In this document: piece after piece, positions 1 through 11,261 of the stretch
How the letters are laid out: every line of letters starts with the position of its first letter
Position numbering within the stretch: the first letter of the stretch is position 1
Assembly: GCA_907163375.1 (NCBI GenBank)
Contig: CAJQUW010001409.1
Location: 496,001 to 560,000 of the forward strand
From: Prostheceraeus crozeri
Lineage: Eukaryota > Platyhelminthes > Polycladida > Euryleptidae
Reading direction: 5' to 3'
DNA length: 64,000 bases
Made by a program: the position numbers and the translations under genes
The notes under the pieces: model-generated
Database searches by the model: none
What the model was told of the DNA's origin: nothing
What the model saw: only the letters and a program-made list of their open reading frames with translations

Positions 1-189
1 TCATCGTTGGTTGCAGTTTCGAGGACTCTTTTGCGATAAGGAAATCCTAAACAAAAATTACATCAAATATAGAAATCAGTCTCCGCCATTCTGTGTATCG
101 AGAGAAAGTCAACTGTATGACAGCTGTCACTTATCCCCCGCCCTCTATCATGAAGATCCCGCGCTTTAATCAAAGGAATGTGCGGTCAT

Positions 190-440
190 TTGATATCGGC
201 GTTGAATGTGCATTGGTGAATTGCGCAAAAAATGTTGCTCATCTTCTGAACCCCTCAGTATTATTGAAAACGTGTGGTAGAATCTGAAAGAAAATAGTAT
301 AATACAATCCTACGACGAATGTGGAACACCATGTTTGGGAAATGAAACAGCATTCCCACAGAATAATTCGTTCCTTGTATGATTCAATCTTCAAGAGACT
401 GAAGATTACTCTGGACGAGATTAAGATTGTACGAGTTCGT
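190..440 (+). mobile_element. Tc1-like transposase remnant (C-terminal part)
   Basis: A decayed piece of a Tc1-type DDE transposase. One frame near 250-290 reads PLSIIENVW, a stop, then NLKEN, which matches the family block around the third catalytic acidic residue (SPDL-IENVW-LK). After a frameshift another frame gives NPTT and, further on, IIRSLYDSIFKRL, which matches the usual tail before the C-terminus. Only this end is legible. No inverted repeat was recognised on either side. It is a pseudogene of a plain DNA transposon. Confidence 0.6.
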
Positions 441-761
441 TTAGTATGAATGCATACAATATAGATTATGCTACATACGTGTGTATACTGAACGTATAAT
501 GAAGTATACTGAATAATGCCGTGTTTTTGGAAGATCAAAGGAATGAAGTACGAGTAGCAATATCATTAGGTAGAATACCTCAGCATTATCATAAAAATGG
601 AAAAAAACATGTATAATTCATAGCTGCATTATCATAAAGCTGAAAAACAAATACTGAAAAGAAGATGAAGTGTAAAGAGGTAAAAGAGTGGAAGAGATAA
701 ATGGGAAGGAAAAAGTAGAATAAATAAGCAATAATTAACTACTACTAAAATATAGTAATAA
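441..761. other. No gene seen
   Basis: AT-rich sequence with a purine-rich tract near 655-720. I see no coding signal. It ends at the putative 6-bp duplication CTAATA (762-767) flanking the next element. Confidence 0.5.
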
Positions 762-767
762 CTAATA

Positions 768-781
768 CAGGCCTGTGATTA
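768..781 (+). repeat. Left terminal inverted repeat of the 9-kb element
   Basis: CAGGCCTGTGATTA, a perfect inverted match to 9733-9746. It is preceded by CTAATA. Confidence 0.6.
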
Positions 782-2150
782 GCTTATGACAAAAATTGAG
801 GATTTTCCTTGAAAAATTTGAGGAATGGAAGCGGAGCGTAATATGGTAATTGCAAAAAAGATGCAATTTTTAGCATGGATTTTGGGCCAAACTTCAAGTC
901 ATGAAGGTCGAAGAAGGCAACCCCAGGGTTGACCACAACACACTTTTTGAAGTTGTGTATAACAAATGGATAATGGCCTGGTCATAATCACTTCCCGCGT
1001 TGTTACGAATTTAATTTGTTGACCTCAAGTACTATCTGCCTAGAATGTGTCGAACAGAGGATGTCAGATCAAGCTGCTGATATCGCTGTGCTTCACGCTA
1101 TCGTCACCAATTCAATTTTGCTTGTCAGATTTGTATACTGCAATATTTTGAATGCAGGAAATATCCTAAATACAGGCATCTGGGGATATTGTGACGATTA
1201 ATTTTCACAGATTTTAGACAAATTTTGGGAGGAGAGTAACCCATAACTAAAAAAGGATCAAAATCGTTGACGGAATGCATTGCTCTTGGGTTAAAAAAAT
1301 TCATTATTATGAAGGATACGCCACATTACACACTAACATATTAATATTATTTTTTACTGCATAAGTTTTGGTAGCTCTTGTTTACCTGTCAGCGCTTTGA
1401 TCATATCGCTTCAATCTACATTCAAATGAACATGAAGAACCGACTTGCCAGCTAAGTCATTGGTATCATCCAGGCAAAGAGTGAAAGATCATCACCTCTA
1501 TTCGCATGAAGTTCCGAATAGAGATTGACATCCACATCTTGCAGTAGACCCAGGTTGAAAATCTACCAACCCAGTAATATGTGGTTTGAATGTCTTCATT
1601 AATTTAAGTTCGCATACAACGATAAACGATGTGTGCACTACTTTCGCACCAACCTGTGTTCAGATGTCGGTCTGCAAACCCTGAAAAACGTAGCTGCAGA
1701 CTCATGGGCTTCTCATAAGCTTCTAGCTCCCACACACTAGTGACCAGGAGGCATATAGACACTACATTTACAGACCATCCGCTTTACCCCATCGGATGTG
1801 TTCATATTCAGCGGAAATATAATGGAAGAGAATGAGTAAAGCAAAAGCTTCAGTTGATAAGAGCATTGAAATCCACGTGGGCTAGGCTACCTACACGTTA
1901 TCACATAATGGATATAGAAGATCGATATCCTAAAGTTCTTTAAGAAGCACAGGCATACATTTGGCAACCCTATAGTCGCAGAAACATAATGAAGGCTGTG
2001 AAACAGGTCAAGATAAACAATGAAAATAATTGAATAAGCATTTTATTGTTGGAATTCTCCGCAACATTATGATGTTGGAAGTAAAAATTGATTGCAGTGT
2101 TCAAATATACAATTTCTGTAGGTTGATCGCAGTGTTTCACTCATTAAATA
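782..2150. other. No gene seen (interior of putative 9-kb element)
   Basis: I see no open frame longer than about 60 codons and no recognisable repeat. Confidence 0.4.
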
Positions 2151-2159
2151 CGTGAAAGT

Positions 2160-2890
2160 GCTGACCCGTACGAAAAAAGTTTGAAAATCTTATAAGAATC
2201 TTATATAAGATCCTATGTTTTTTTTATAAGAATGTAAGGTTATAAGAATATTAACATTATCTCTATAAGGTCTTATGAGAGATCTTATAAAAAATTCTTA
2301 AAACTTTTCGGTAAGAAACAAGTTAATTTGATATAAGATCTTATATAATATTCATTATTTTACACATTTACTATGTTTATGATTTTTAATTAAAAAAACT
2401 GATACTATATCTTATATAATAAATTCCAAGAAAGCTTATACTTTTACGACGTAAGGTTTTTTTTTATAACCTGTTAAAACAGTATCTTTTATAATGAATT
2501 CCATTAAAACTTTACATTTTACGTATATAAGATTTTTTTTATTACTGTTACAGATCTTATATATGAATTCATTAACTTTATACTTAAACTATGTAAGATT
2601 TTTTTTATCAACCTGTTTAACCGATCTTATATAATGAAATTCATTACAAAAAAAAACAATAAAAACCCCCTTATACTTGTACTATGTCAGATTTTTTGTA
2701 TTAAATCTGTTAACAGAATCGTATATAATGAATTCCATTAAACCTTATATTTTACTATATGAGATTGTTCTTATAACCTGTTAAACAGATCTTATATAAT
2801 GAATTCCATGAAATCTTACACTTTCACTATGTAAGATGTTTTTCTTATAACTTGCTAATATATCTTATATATTGAAATTCATGAAAATAT
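2160..2890. repeat. Degenerate tandem repeat, unit about 72-76 bp
   Basis: About eight or nine diverged units. Each carries GATCTTATATAATGAATTC, then CATTAAAACTTTACA, then a GTAAGATTTTTT tract and AACCTGTTAA. The AACCTGTTAA core recurs near 2469, 2547, 2611, 2706, 2777 and 2852, so the period is near 70-76 bp with one longer unit. Related CTTATATAA sequence reappears near 9320-9350 at the other side of the putative large element. No coding potential. Confidence 0.75.
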
Positions 2891-5800
2891 CATTTATTAG
2901 TATTGTCATTATCTGTTAACTGTCTAGACCGTTTACGGCCTTAAATTTTCTTTCAACTTTTGATTTTAATAGTCATAGATTATTTTTAATAAATTCATTT
3001 GAATAACATGTCATCATTTCCTTAAATCCGACGTTAGATGCAGAGGAAATATATGAGCATTTATATGCTGTTCGTGGGTGGTGCTGTACGAAATACAATG
3101 GACATGTAAAACAATAAATATCTAATGATTCTAAGTCCATGAATTGTGCATTCAAGCGAAAAACTATTTATGACAATGGTACGATTTTCTTTTGACGAAA
3201 ACAAGCAACGATTGTAACACAGAAACATACCAACTATATAAATATTTTAGTCAAGAAAAGTCTGTAGAAAGTCATCTATGATGGTTATAAAGATACTTTT
3301 TCAGATGTTGTTCATAAATAGTGCTGAATTGCAATTACTTCATATAAGGAAAATTTTCAAAAATATGCTTAACTTATGAACACTTCCTAAGTCGATAAAT
3401 TGTATCCGGTGCAACAGGGTCAAATTTGAGAGATGTTGACATCCTGGCAAGTTGTTTATTATTCAAGTTTTTCACCTGTTAGATAAGGAAGAGGACCCAT
3501 ATGTCTCAAATAGCTAACTTCCGCTTTAATTCGCCGTTATGTCAAAATGGTTGATCGCAATCAATGCTTTCAATAAGCAAAAGATGAATTTCACATGAAG
3601 AAAACTCCTTGCGATACGCTGTCGATAACAACATTTCCTTTTTGCATTAGGACTATATGATGAGTCGTGAACACCACTATTTTTATGAATCCTTTAGTAA
3701 ACACATGTACTTCAGTTGGATTGTCTCGATTTGCACAGGTTTTCTGGGATTGAGCGGGCTTAAAATTCTTAGCCCTGTTACATGCAGCAAGCGGAATCGC
3801 CATGCTTACATTACCCAACTGATTGCTTTCCATGAACCAATATTCAAGTTTTTCTAGATAATGAGACGGTACGTATTGAGTTCCGGTGACAGACTTTTTC
3901 AATTGATATAAAAAGGAAGAAGATCAAATGTCTGGTCGCCACGCCCATAATGGGCCCCAATTTCGCACCGCTTGTGGTAAATGAAGAAGTTGATGGAATT
4001 CCAGGGCATATGGCTCAAACGCCATAAGAATTTTTTCATTATATTGCGAACAATGTTTTAAAGCGTATTCTGCATGATAATATCGTCCATCACTAATTTT
4101 GTTTTAAAAAGGAGAAATGTCCTGTTTGAGAATAAAAGGAAATGGTTGTAAAAATTCGGTTGGTGAAGTATGACCGTTAGACAAATGGGCCACAGTTATA
4201 AAAGAAATGATTTGTATTCACTTCTCGCCAAAATTTCGAGTCAAATTGAACGGTAAGTTCGTCGAATATCAGAGAATGTAAACTTCTTTATATGCGAGTC
4301 AATAACAGTGGAATACTTTCCATATACCAGCCTTAAGTGATTTCCCTCTATCAAACACCAGCGCTATCCAACGTCGCATAACACCTAAAAGTATACAATG
4401 TAGGAATCTGGTCCAATAAGAAGAAATAAATCAAAAGTGATCTAGTTTCTGCGAGAACAACGATGCAATACCCTTTTGATTGGAACGTATCAGGTTTTGG
4501 ATCAATACCATCAGCATATCTTGCTGGGTTGTTGCATCGTTCTATTGGGCTGCGTTCTGCAAGAAAGGATACGTCGTAATTTGTGTGAAAATTCTCCTTC
4601 CCTGATGTTCGAACTGTGCAGCAAAAATGCCGGTTATTACTGAACCCTGGCCTGCAAACTAGACAGATTGGTGATCACCCGATGAAAGTATGACATAAAT
4701 ACGAATTGTATGATACGTTTTCGTCGAGCGTCGAATCCATGGCAATCCTCTATTCTAACGACCGCCATCTATCGACAAATAATGCTGAATTTTTGCAGCC
4801 ACGTTACCTTAGGAGCGTACATAAAACTCCAACAAGCGAGAATATTAAATCGGTATATTAGATTTAACTCATTATTACAAAGAGAATCGGTAAGTGACAC
4901 TAACCATTCGATGTAGTAAATAATGGGATAGCTGTCGCTATTTAATAATAGAGATAACTCATTCAATTGTACCTACACATATTTTCTTGTACTTAAAACC
5001 GTCTGTGATAATTCTGTAAACAAATGTCTTGACGCTCTCCGTACTCTCAAATTGAACACTACATCCGAATTGGTATCCCAAAACAAACGAATTTGGTTTT
5101 CGACGCAATCGTACAACATGCGGGTTTTGTCATCTAACAAACTGCCAGCATTTTTACATGAATGACAATGAATGTCATTTGTGCTTTTAAGGAGAGCAAT
5201 AACGATAGTGTTTTGAAGTCAAATCTATTTAGATTTTAATTCATGTCAAAAGTTTCGTATTAAAGTGATACTTACTCGAAACGATGTTGTTTTACTGACA
5301 GATATGCTGGCGTTAGGACACGAAAGATCATCGAACAAAGACCTACGAGTTTATGGCGTCTAGGAAATTCGGAAATTTTCAAAACTGATTGACTCACTGT
5401 TAAGTCGGATTTTGGAAAATCAGACGATAGAATTCAATCAACATCGAAGTCCGAGAGCTCGTCGTAGTGCTCTCTAATTCAGATTCATATCGGAGCTTGT
5501 GAAAATTATGACGGTATTGTAGTCATTTCAAGAAATTTCAAGAAGCTGGTTCACTAGTTTTCGATTGTTCGCGCCTCTAAATTGGGGCACTAGATGAATA
5601 ATCGCTGTAGTGCACATTGTCAATAGATGGAAGACGCAGGTATCTGTTGAGATGGGGTCGTACTATATTGATTACTGGTATCTCGATTAATGATCTTCTG
5701 TCAACTTTCTCCTCTGCCTGTACCGCGAATATTTTTGACTCCTGTATAACAGGGAGATGATATGCACAAATAATGAGTTGTGTCTTGCGGCTGATTATTT

Positions 5801-6200
5801 AGTCTGCGTAGAAATTCGGTGCCAGTATCTCGAAGCTGTACTGTCGTCTAGCAATCAGCGACCACGTTTTATAAAAATACTTAACAGCCGCAGAGTTCGT
5901 GGGTGTGTGAGATATTGAATTTGTCGTCGGCGGAGTTTTTATTGAGTGGTTGGCAATTTCGAAACGATTCAAACGCTTCGCACACAATTCACCTCGATGG
6001 GGCAGATGACATGATGAGTTTCGTACGGACAGCACTTTATTGGTTTAATTACCATGAGTTGCACGTCTATGCGATATCGTTTCCACATTTGCCATAAATG
6101 GTCATCGTGCGTGGGTTGTGTGAGAATGGACTGCATTCGGCAACCTAGGAATTTCCTAAATTATAGTTGACGTCCTCCGCATATTCGCAGTCGTCGCGTT
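2891..6200. other. No gene seen (interior of putative 9-kb element)
   Basis: The frames are short and lack recognisable motifs. The 103-residue frame at 3591-3902 (minus) resembles no family I know and is overlapped by an open frame on the other strand. Confidence 0.4.
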
Positions 6201-6207
6201 CGAGAAG

Positions 6208-6512
6208 ATGCTCGTTCGCGTTGTCAGCAGAAGCCATATTTACAGGCAATTTGATTCAAAGAAACAGTACTGTTTTGTGGGGAATAGGAAAATCGAAAAT
6301 GGGCAGCTACAGTCCTTACTAAACACAGTGGCAGAACAGTCAGCAGCGGAGATAGTATGGAGAAACATGAGAGGTGAGGATCGAATTCTTTAACATCTTC
6401 AACAATGATCGAAGACGTCAGCAAGCAACTCACGGAGGGTGAACTTTCAACTGCATAGATGATAACGAGAAAGCGTATTTGGAAGAAGAGATTAGGATTT
6501 GGAGAATGAAGT
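6208..6512 (+). pseudogene. Possible decayed coding segment, unknown
   Basis: A frame from 6208 to 6393 is followed near 6405 by a second frame reading MIEDVSKQLTEGELSTA. One frame over, this continues as DDNEKAYLEEEIRIW and reaches a GTAAGT at 6513. The composition is charged and protein-like, but there is no family match. It could be a remnant of whatever the surrounding element encodes, or chance. Confidence 0.25.
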
Positions 6513-6572
6513 CGGTAAGTACCTAACGATTATTGATACATAATTATCCTAATCAACATGTGAATTGCCATT

Positions 6573-7061
6573 TTAGTGTGGCAAAAAAGAATTACCTTTC
6601 ACTTCATCTCCATGAGATTCACTTGTCTTTCTCAAACTATGAGATCGTTTTCGCATTTTCAATTGTTTTGAAATATTGGGGAAAATGATCGATGATAATT
6701 TAGGAACGTGTGTTGACATACGAATATTATACATGCATATATAGCATTTTGTATGCTTCCAATTCTTAGAGATTTCAGTTTTATTTATTAATACGACAGG
6801 TACTCTATTTAATGAGAAATTTATGTTTAAATGAGTAAAAAGATATGAAACTTTTCCTATTAATCTCATTAAGAACAGAATCCTTACAAAACTTATGACT
6901 TGATGTTCTGATTTGTTTTTTCTTTCGATGTTACTCAGCCCATGCATCTTGCCGTTGGTCGCACGATGGACTGACCTGTGAAGGCCCAACAAGCGGTTGA
7001 CATGAGCATTTAAAAAAACAGGATAAAAAACTACTTGTAAAAGCATGTAAAGTTGTTTCAT
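6573..7061 (-). other. 162-codon open frame, unassigned
   Basis: This is the longest uninterrupted frame in the first 9 kb. The end nearest 6573 reads SHSLRKTSESHGDEVK and is followed by GGTAATTC, a possible splice donor, but no acceptable acceptor AG lies upstream in the right phase. I recognise no domain. It is more likely chance or element debris than an exon of the neighbouring BIR gene. Confidence 0.2.
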
Positions 7062-8500
7062 ATGTGAAAAAATTACTACCTTTTTTAATTAATATCGTCT
7101 TCTAAATTCTATTAAGAACGCATCTTTTCTACTTCGATCAATACTAAGCTTTAAATCTACAATGAGTTTGTTCATGTTTTGATACGTTATGCACACAAGC
7201 CTGAAAACATTGTTGGGGATTTTGTTTCTAACCAAATTAATGTATTGAATGCAATTTAATTATAATATTAACAAGACCGGCACACATAGGCCAAGTTGAG
7301 TATTTAAATGATCAAATATTTGACCTTAGGCTACTTTTAAGTTTATTTTTTCTCGATCGTAGTAGGTTAATTCAGTCCATCGAGATCATGTTGTGTAGCT
7401 ACACCTTGGCTTTTATCTTTACCACATCCTCTCGATTCCATTCCAATGAAAATTGTGAGGCTTTTTTGTTGGATAGTTTCATGTACGTCAGTAGTTATCA
7501 GAATCTAAAATTATACTTAATTTTTCATTGATTACTACTTCCTTTCTTATGTTTTTTGTAATCGCCGTTAAAAACTCTTAAGGAGGAGATTTTATAGGAT
7601 GAAATTGAATGAAACGATTACGTACATTTCATAAGGGCATCTAGGCTCGAATACCGATTCAAGTTCAATCAATCATACTGTAAACATGAAATTAAACCAA
7701 ATTTTACAAAAAAATCGACATACCATAAGCGATAATAAATAGATACAAATTGTTTTGTCGTATTCAGATCTTGAAATTATTGCAAACTAAAGTCAGTAAT
7801 AAGTATATTTGTGCTTCATATTCTTCCCCCCCCCCCACATTTCCAAACTTACCACATCCGTCAAATTTAGTCACCCCGAGTGAGGGTATGTTTGAACGGC
7901 ACAGCACTCGTGTGAGTCCGACACAAAATGAGGTGGGAATAGCGCTAATTGCAGGAGCATCTATCAACACGATTAAGACGTTAACTATTATTTGTCTGTA
8001 TCAATGACACATAGGGCACTCCTGTAACTTGACGTCGAAACAACCTGAGAATAAGAGACCTCGCGAAACACTGCGTCCTGTGCTGCCGCCCACATTGGTT
8101 CTGCGAAGCTCTATTTTGAAGCAAAAAAATGCTTTTAATTGGTAAATATTTGTTTTTATTTGGGGACCAGTAACGTACAGGTGATATTTATGGGACAGTA
8201 AAAGTACAGGTGTGCGAACATATTCATCTTTTTTTCTACACAGAATTATTTTGTCCACTAAGTGGAAATGGAACATCCAACTTCGCTTACTACAAACTTA
8301 AGCTTGTGTCCATAAGACAATGAATATCAAACGCATTATCTTTCTCCTCATTAAATATTTATTATTTTTGCAGATGAGTGAATCGAGAATGGGAACTTGC
8401 TGAAAGAGGTTGCGCGAGGTAAGCGATCCTACAGCTGTCACCTCGACTTGGACAACGTGTCTTCTCGCTTGGTCCGAGATGCAGGAACAGAAAGAAATGA
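7062..8500. other. No gene seen (interior of putative 9-kb element)
   Basis: AT-rich, with a run of eleven C near 7827-7837. Apparent frames on the two strands overlap one another and carry no motifs. Confidence 0.4.
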
Positions 8501-8685
8501 CTGAGTCGCGGAGGTAATGGAGATGAGCAGTACCGTCGATACTGCTCAAGTGAAGAAAGGAGGCGCGGAGAATTGCAAGAGCAGGCTAACCAGCAGCAGA
8601 GTGGTGAAGATGGTGTGTTAAGGTCTTCAAGAGGAGCATTGCCTCACAAAAAACTGTCATGGGTCAAGGATATTCGTGGGGTCTA
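8501..8685 (+). pseudogene. Charged coding-like fragment, unknown
   Basis: A 61-codon open stretch without a start codon ends at a stop near 8683. It contains SSEERRRGELQEQANQQQ and later LPHKKLSWVKDIRGV. The Arg/Glu/Gln-rich composition looks like translated protein rather than random AT-rich sequence. No family recognised. It may be a remnant of the large element's own gene. Confidence 0.3.
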
Positions 8686-8929
8686 ACCAGAACAAAGTCG
8701 AGGAGATCACTTAATACATAAAGGAGCTGGTACAACGACGTACCGGGGAAATACACAAATTCATTATTCAGAAGTGAACGGACACGCGAAGAAACTCCGG
8801 AAAGGGATGATTTCTATAACTGAACCGGACCTGCCGTCTTGTTAGATTCTTTTTTCTAAGATGCCGGTTTTTATATTTGTACAATAGGCCGATATGTTTT
8901 ATGTCAAGTTTGTTGCTGTTTGGTAGAAT

Positions 8930-9260
8930 CATGCTTAAGTTGACGGATACAAGGGTGCAAGAATAGTATAAGGAAGTGAGAAGAACCGAGTTAAAAAGAA
9001 ATAGTTGAGACGTTAAGCAAGGAAAGTATAGAAAAGTGATGGGAAATTATGAAGAAAAGTAGGAGAATCGTATGAGAAAATCGAAGAAAATGTTAAGAAT
9101 AGTGTAAGAAATTAGAAAGAACAATGTAAGGAATTAGTATGAGAAACTAGACAGGTAAGTGTAAGCATAGTATGAGAAACTAGCAAGGAAGTATAAGAAT
9201 CGTATGAGGAAAACTTAGGAGAAAAGTTAAGAATAGTCTAGGAAACAAGTATGAAATGTA
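8930..9260 (+). repeat. Purine-rich degenerate tandem repeat
   Basis: Repeated phrases of the type GTATGAGAAACTAG and GTAAGAATAGT recur about every 30-60 bases (for example near 9070, 9137, 9170 and 9203). The + strand is almost free of C. The units are too diverged to define one consensus by eye. Confidence 0.6.
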
Positions 9261-9732
9261 TAGGAGTTATGTAAACGGGTTATAAGAAAGTGACGGTTTA
9301 TGGTGGCGATTTATACGATAAACTTATATAAGTTTCTTATATAATATCTGTTACAGATTTTAATTTCTTTTTTGTACGGGGAACTACGGAGTTCGACAGA
9401 CAATAACTTCAGACTTCTCTGCATAGCAAAATAAGTCCGGACGAACCCAAATATCTGCAGCCATGTAGCTTCCAGAAATCATAACAAAGTGAAATAAGAG
9501 TACGTTATAAATCATAATTGTTCAAGCTCAGCAGTCAGAATGTAGGATACAAGTTATAGGATTCTATCTCAGCTTCTTGACTGGAAGTTTACATATCATC
9601 GCCATTCGCCAAAAAACAATACATTATCCTACATTTAGTCTGAAATGTGTCACATTTGAGGAATTTCTCTTAGTTAAGCTATATTTGAGGAATTTTTGAG
9701 GAGTAAAAAAAATATTTGAGGAATCTGAGGAG

Positions 9733-9746
9733 TAATCACAGGCCTG
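9733..9746 (-). repeat. Right terminal inverted repeat of the 9-kb element
   Basis: TAATCACAGGCCTG, the reverse complement of 768-781. It is followed directly by CTAATA. Confidence 0.6.
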
Positions 9747-9752
9747 CTAATA

Positions 9753-10276
9753 AGACCAAAAAAATAGATTATGCAAATTTAACTAGAAGAGAAGTGAAGG
9801 AAGAGATCATGTGGGAATGAAAAGGTGGAATATCTGCGTAAAGACCAGTAGTTGCATTAACAAGACCAAAAATAGAATAGAAATTGGGCCTACCGAGATG
9901 ATAACATAACAGAGGAGAGGGCTACTTAACTTCATCGTAGAAAGAAGTCATTCAAATTATAGATTCTCCATGGTGCTACGTGGAAGCGCTTCGACGGCCC
10001 GCTTCAATATTTACAGATGCTGGAAATAACTCCAAAGCGTCTTCCACAACCCAGCCCAGGGTACCCGGTTCGTTTTACCGTTCGAAACCTTAATGATTCT
10101 GCAGCAAACTTTTCCGGTCGGATGCTTCTGATACCAACCCTTTATGTCTGAGTGGGATCCATAGCCTTGTCATAATCAATATACCAAAGTAGTACGAGCT
10201 TTATTTAGAGTTGGCTTCTCTTTATTTCTTTGTCAATAATCAGAATCTATTAAACCAAAAACTACGTCAGGGTTGT
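9753..10276. other. No gene seen
   Basis: Mixed-composition sequence. The stretch 9960-10140 is richer in GC than its surroundings, but no frame in it is convincing. It lies downstream of the last BIR-gene exon found and could hold an unrecognised exon. Confidence 0.4.
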
Positions 10277-10280
10277 TTAA

Positions 10281-10770
10281 CCCTCAGAGACCTGAGCTTT
10301 TTCCAACCCTCTGAGACCTGAGGGAGGATCCAGTGGGCTCCTTTCACATATTCTTCGCTTACCTGCTTAAATCGATATCAAAACATAAGGAAAGTTGATT
10401 TTAAGTAAAACAATTATGTTTGCGTGTAGCAGGTCGATATAACTAATCCCTTGAGTGACTTTCAGCCTTCTCAGCAAACACATAAAAAAATATGGTGTTT
10501 TTATAAGTCAACGACATTTAGCACAGCATCAGTTGTACTAAGAGTCGGCTTTGCGATATTTTCTGTCTACACCCTCTGAGACCTGAGGACCCCCTTGGCC
10601 TGCCTACCATACTTCTACTGATTCAATTGAAATGAAATAACACAAGCAGATTCACTGTCAAAAATGACGATTTTACATGGGCATGAGCGGTTGATATATC
10701 CTCAGCGCAAAAATTGAAATAGAAAAATGTGGCTCCGGGGTCCACTGGACCCCTCTCAGGTCTCTGAGGG
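10281..10770. mobile_element. piggyBac-like MITE, 490 bp
   Basis: The ends are inverted: CCCTCAGAGACCTGAG at 10281 and its reverse complement ending at 10770. TTAA (10277-10280) lies outside the left end and CTAA (10771-10774) outside the right, consistent with a TTAA target and one later change. CCCT ends after TTAA are typical of piggyBac elements. The same motif recurs inside, near 10307 and 10573, as subterminal copies. There is no open frame, so it is non-autonomous. Confidence 0.75.
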
Positions 10771-10774
10771 CTAA

Positions 10775-11171
10775 ACCAATTTCAGACATTGAATGGCGAA
10801 TTTTTTGTCAATTTAAGTCATTATCATTGTGATCCTATAAACGAAGAAAATCAGTTAATTATTAAAAATTCAGTATCCTACAGCTTTCCAGCATGACTTA
10901 TCTGTTGAAATTACTTTTAAAATGTTTTTATCGAATTTACAGAATCACTGCACTCTAAATACATGAAATATTCCAATATTGATAAAAAATCATGATTGAC
11001 TTTTGGAACTGGTTTTCCAGGTCAGTTCGGCCATTTCCTCAGTCACAGTCAATGCAACTTCAGTGACTCCAACAAGCTTCAAGAACTGAAACTGAAGACT
11101 CAACGGAATGCACAGAAAAGCAGGGAAATTTTACTACAGAAAAACAGGAATACTGGAAAAGTTAAACTTAC
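10775..11171. other. Region 3' of the last BIR-gene exon found
   Basis: It follows the exon-6 donor on the minus strand, so it is probably intron. I see no further exon or polyadenylation context. Confidence 0.4.
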
Positions 11172-11261
11172 CGGTCATTGTAACAAATTCACTATCATTG
11201 CTTTGCTGATGTTTTTTATCAATGCTTTCTTGTCTCCTCCGATTATCTTCCCGTTGCTTTT
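11172..11261 (-). CDS. BIR gene exon 6 (charged region)
   Basis: A 90-base exon between acceptor TTTTCCAG and donor GGTAAGT. It starts with the last two bases of a split codon (G+AA, Glu) and ends in phase 1. It encodes 29 full codons beginning KQREDNRRRQESIDKKHQQ, which is basic and probably helical or coiled coil, continuing the helical character of exon 5. The frame runs into a stop soon after the donor if unspliced. The next exon was not found. Domain assignment is not possible. Confidence 0.75.

Larger units (their letters stand above)
768..9746. mobile_element. Putative large (about 9 kb) transposon with TIR CAGGCCTGTGATTA
   Basis: The sequence CAGGCCTGTGATTA at 768-781 is repeated in perfect inversion at 9733-9746. 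Immediately outside both copies lies the direct repeat CTAATA (762-767 and 9747-9752). Inverted ends plus an abutting short duplication are the signature of a cut-and-paste element. Both ends also carry the motif TTTGAGGAAT several times just inside. The interior has no long open frame and nothing I can assign to a transposase family. It holds two tandem-repeat tracts and a few weak charged coding fragments. Alternatively the ends belong to two unrelated insertions, or to solo copies of a short element. The superfamily is undecided. Confidence 0.45.

Noticed and set aside
6573-6700. Possible further exon of the BIR gene (ends SHGDEVK before GGTAATTC)
   Set aside because: No polypyrimidine-AG acceptor in the needed phase lies upstream, and it sits inside the putative 9-kb transposon.
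8374-8418. Apparent + strand exon between TTTTTGCAG and GGTAAGC
   Set aside because: All three phases meet a stop codon inside the 45-base segment.
768-9746. Polinton-type reading of the 9-kb element because of its 6-bp duplication
   Set aside because: The ends do not start with AG, the inverted repeats are very short, and no polymerase, integrase or capsid gene can be seen.
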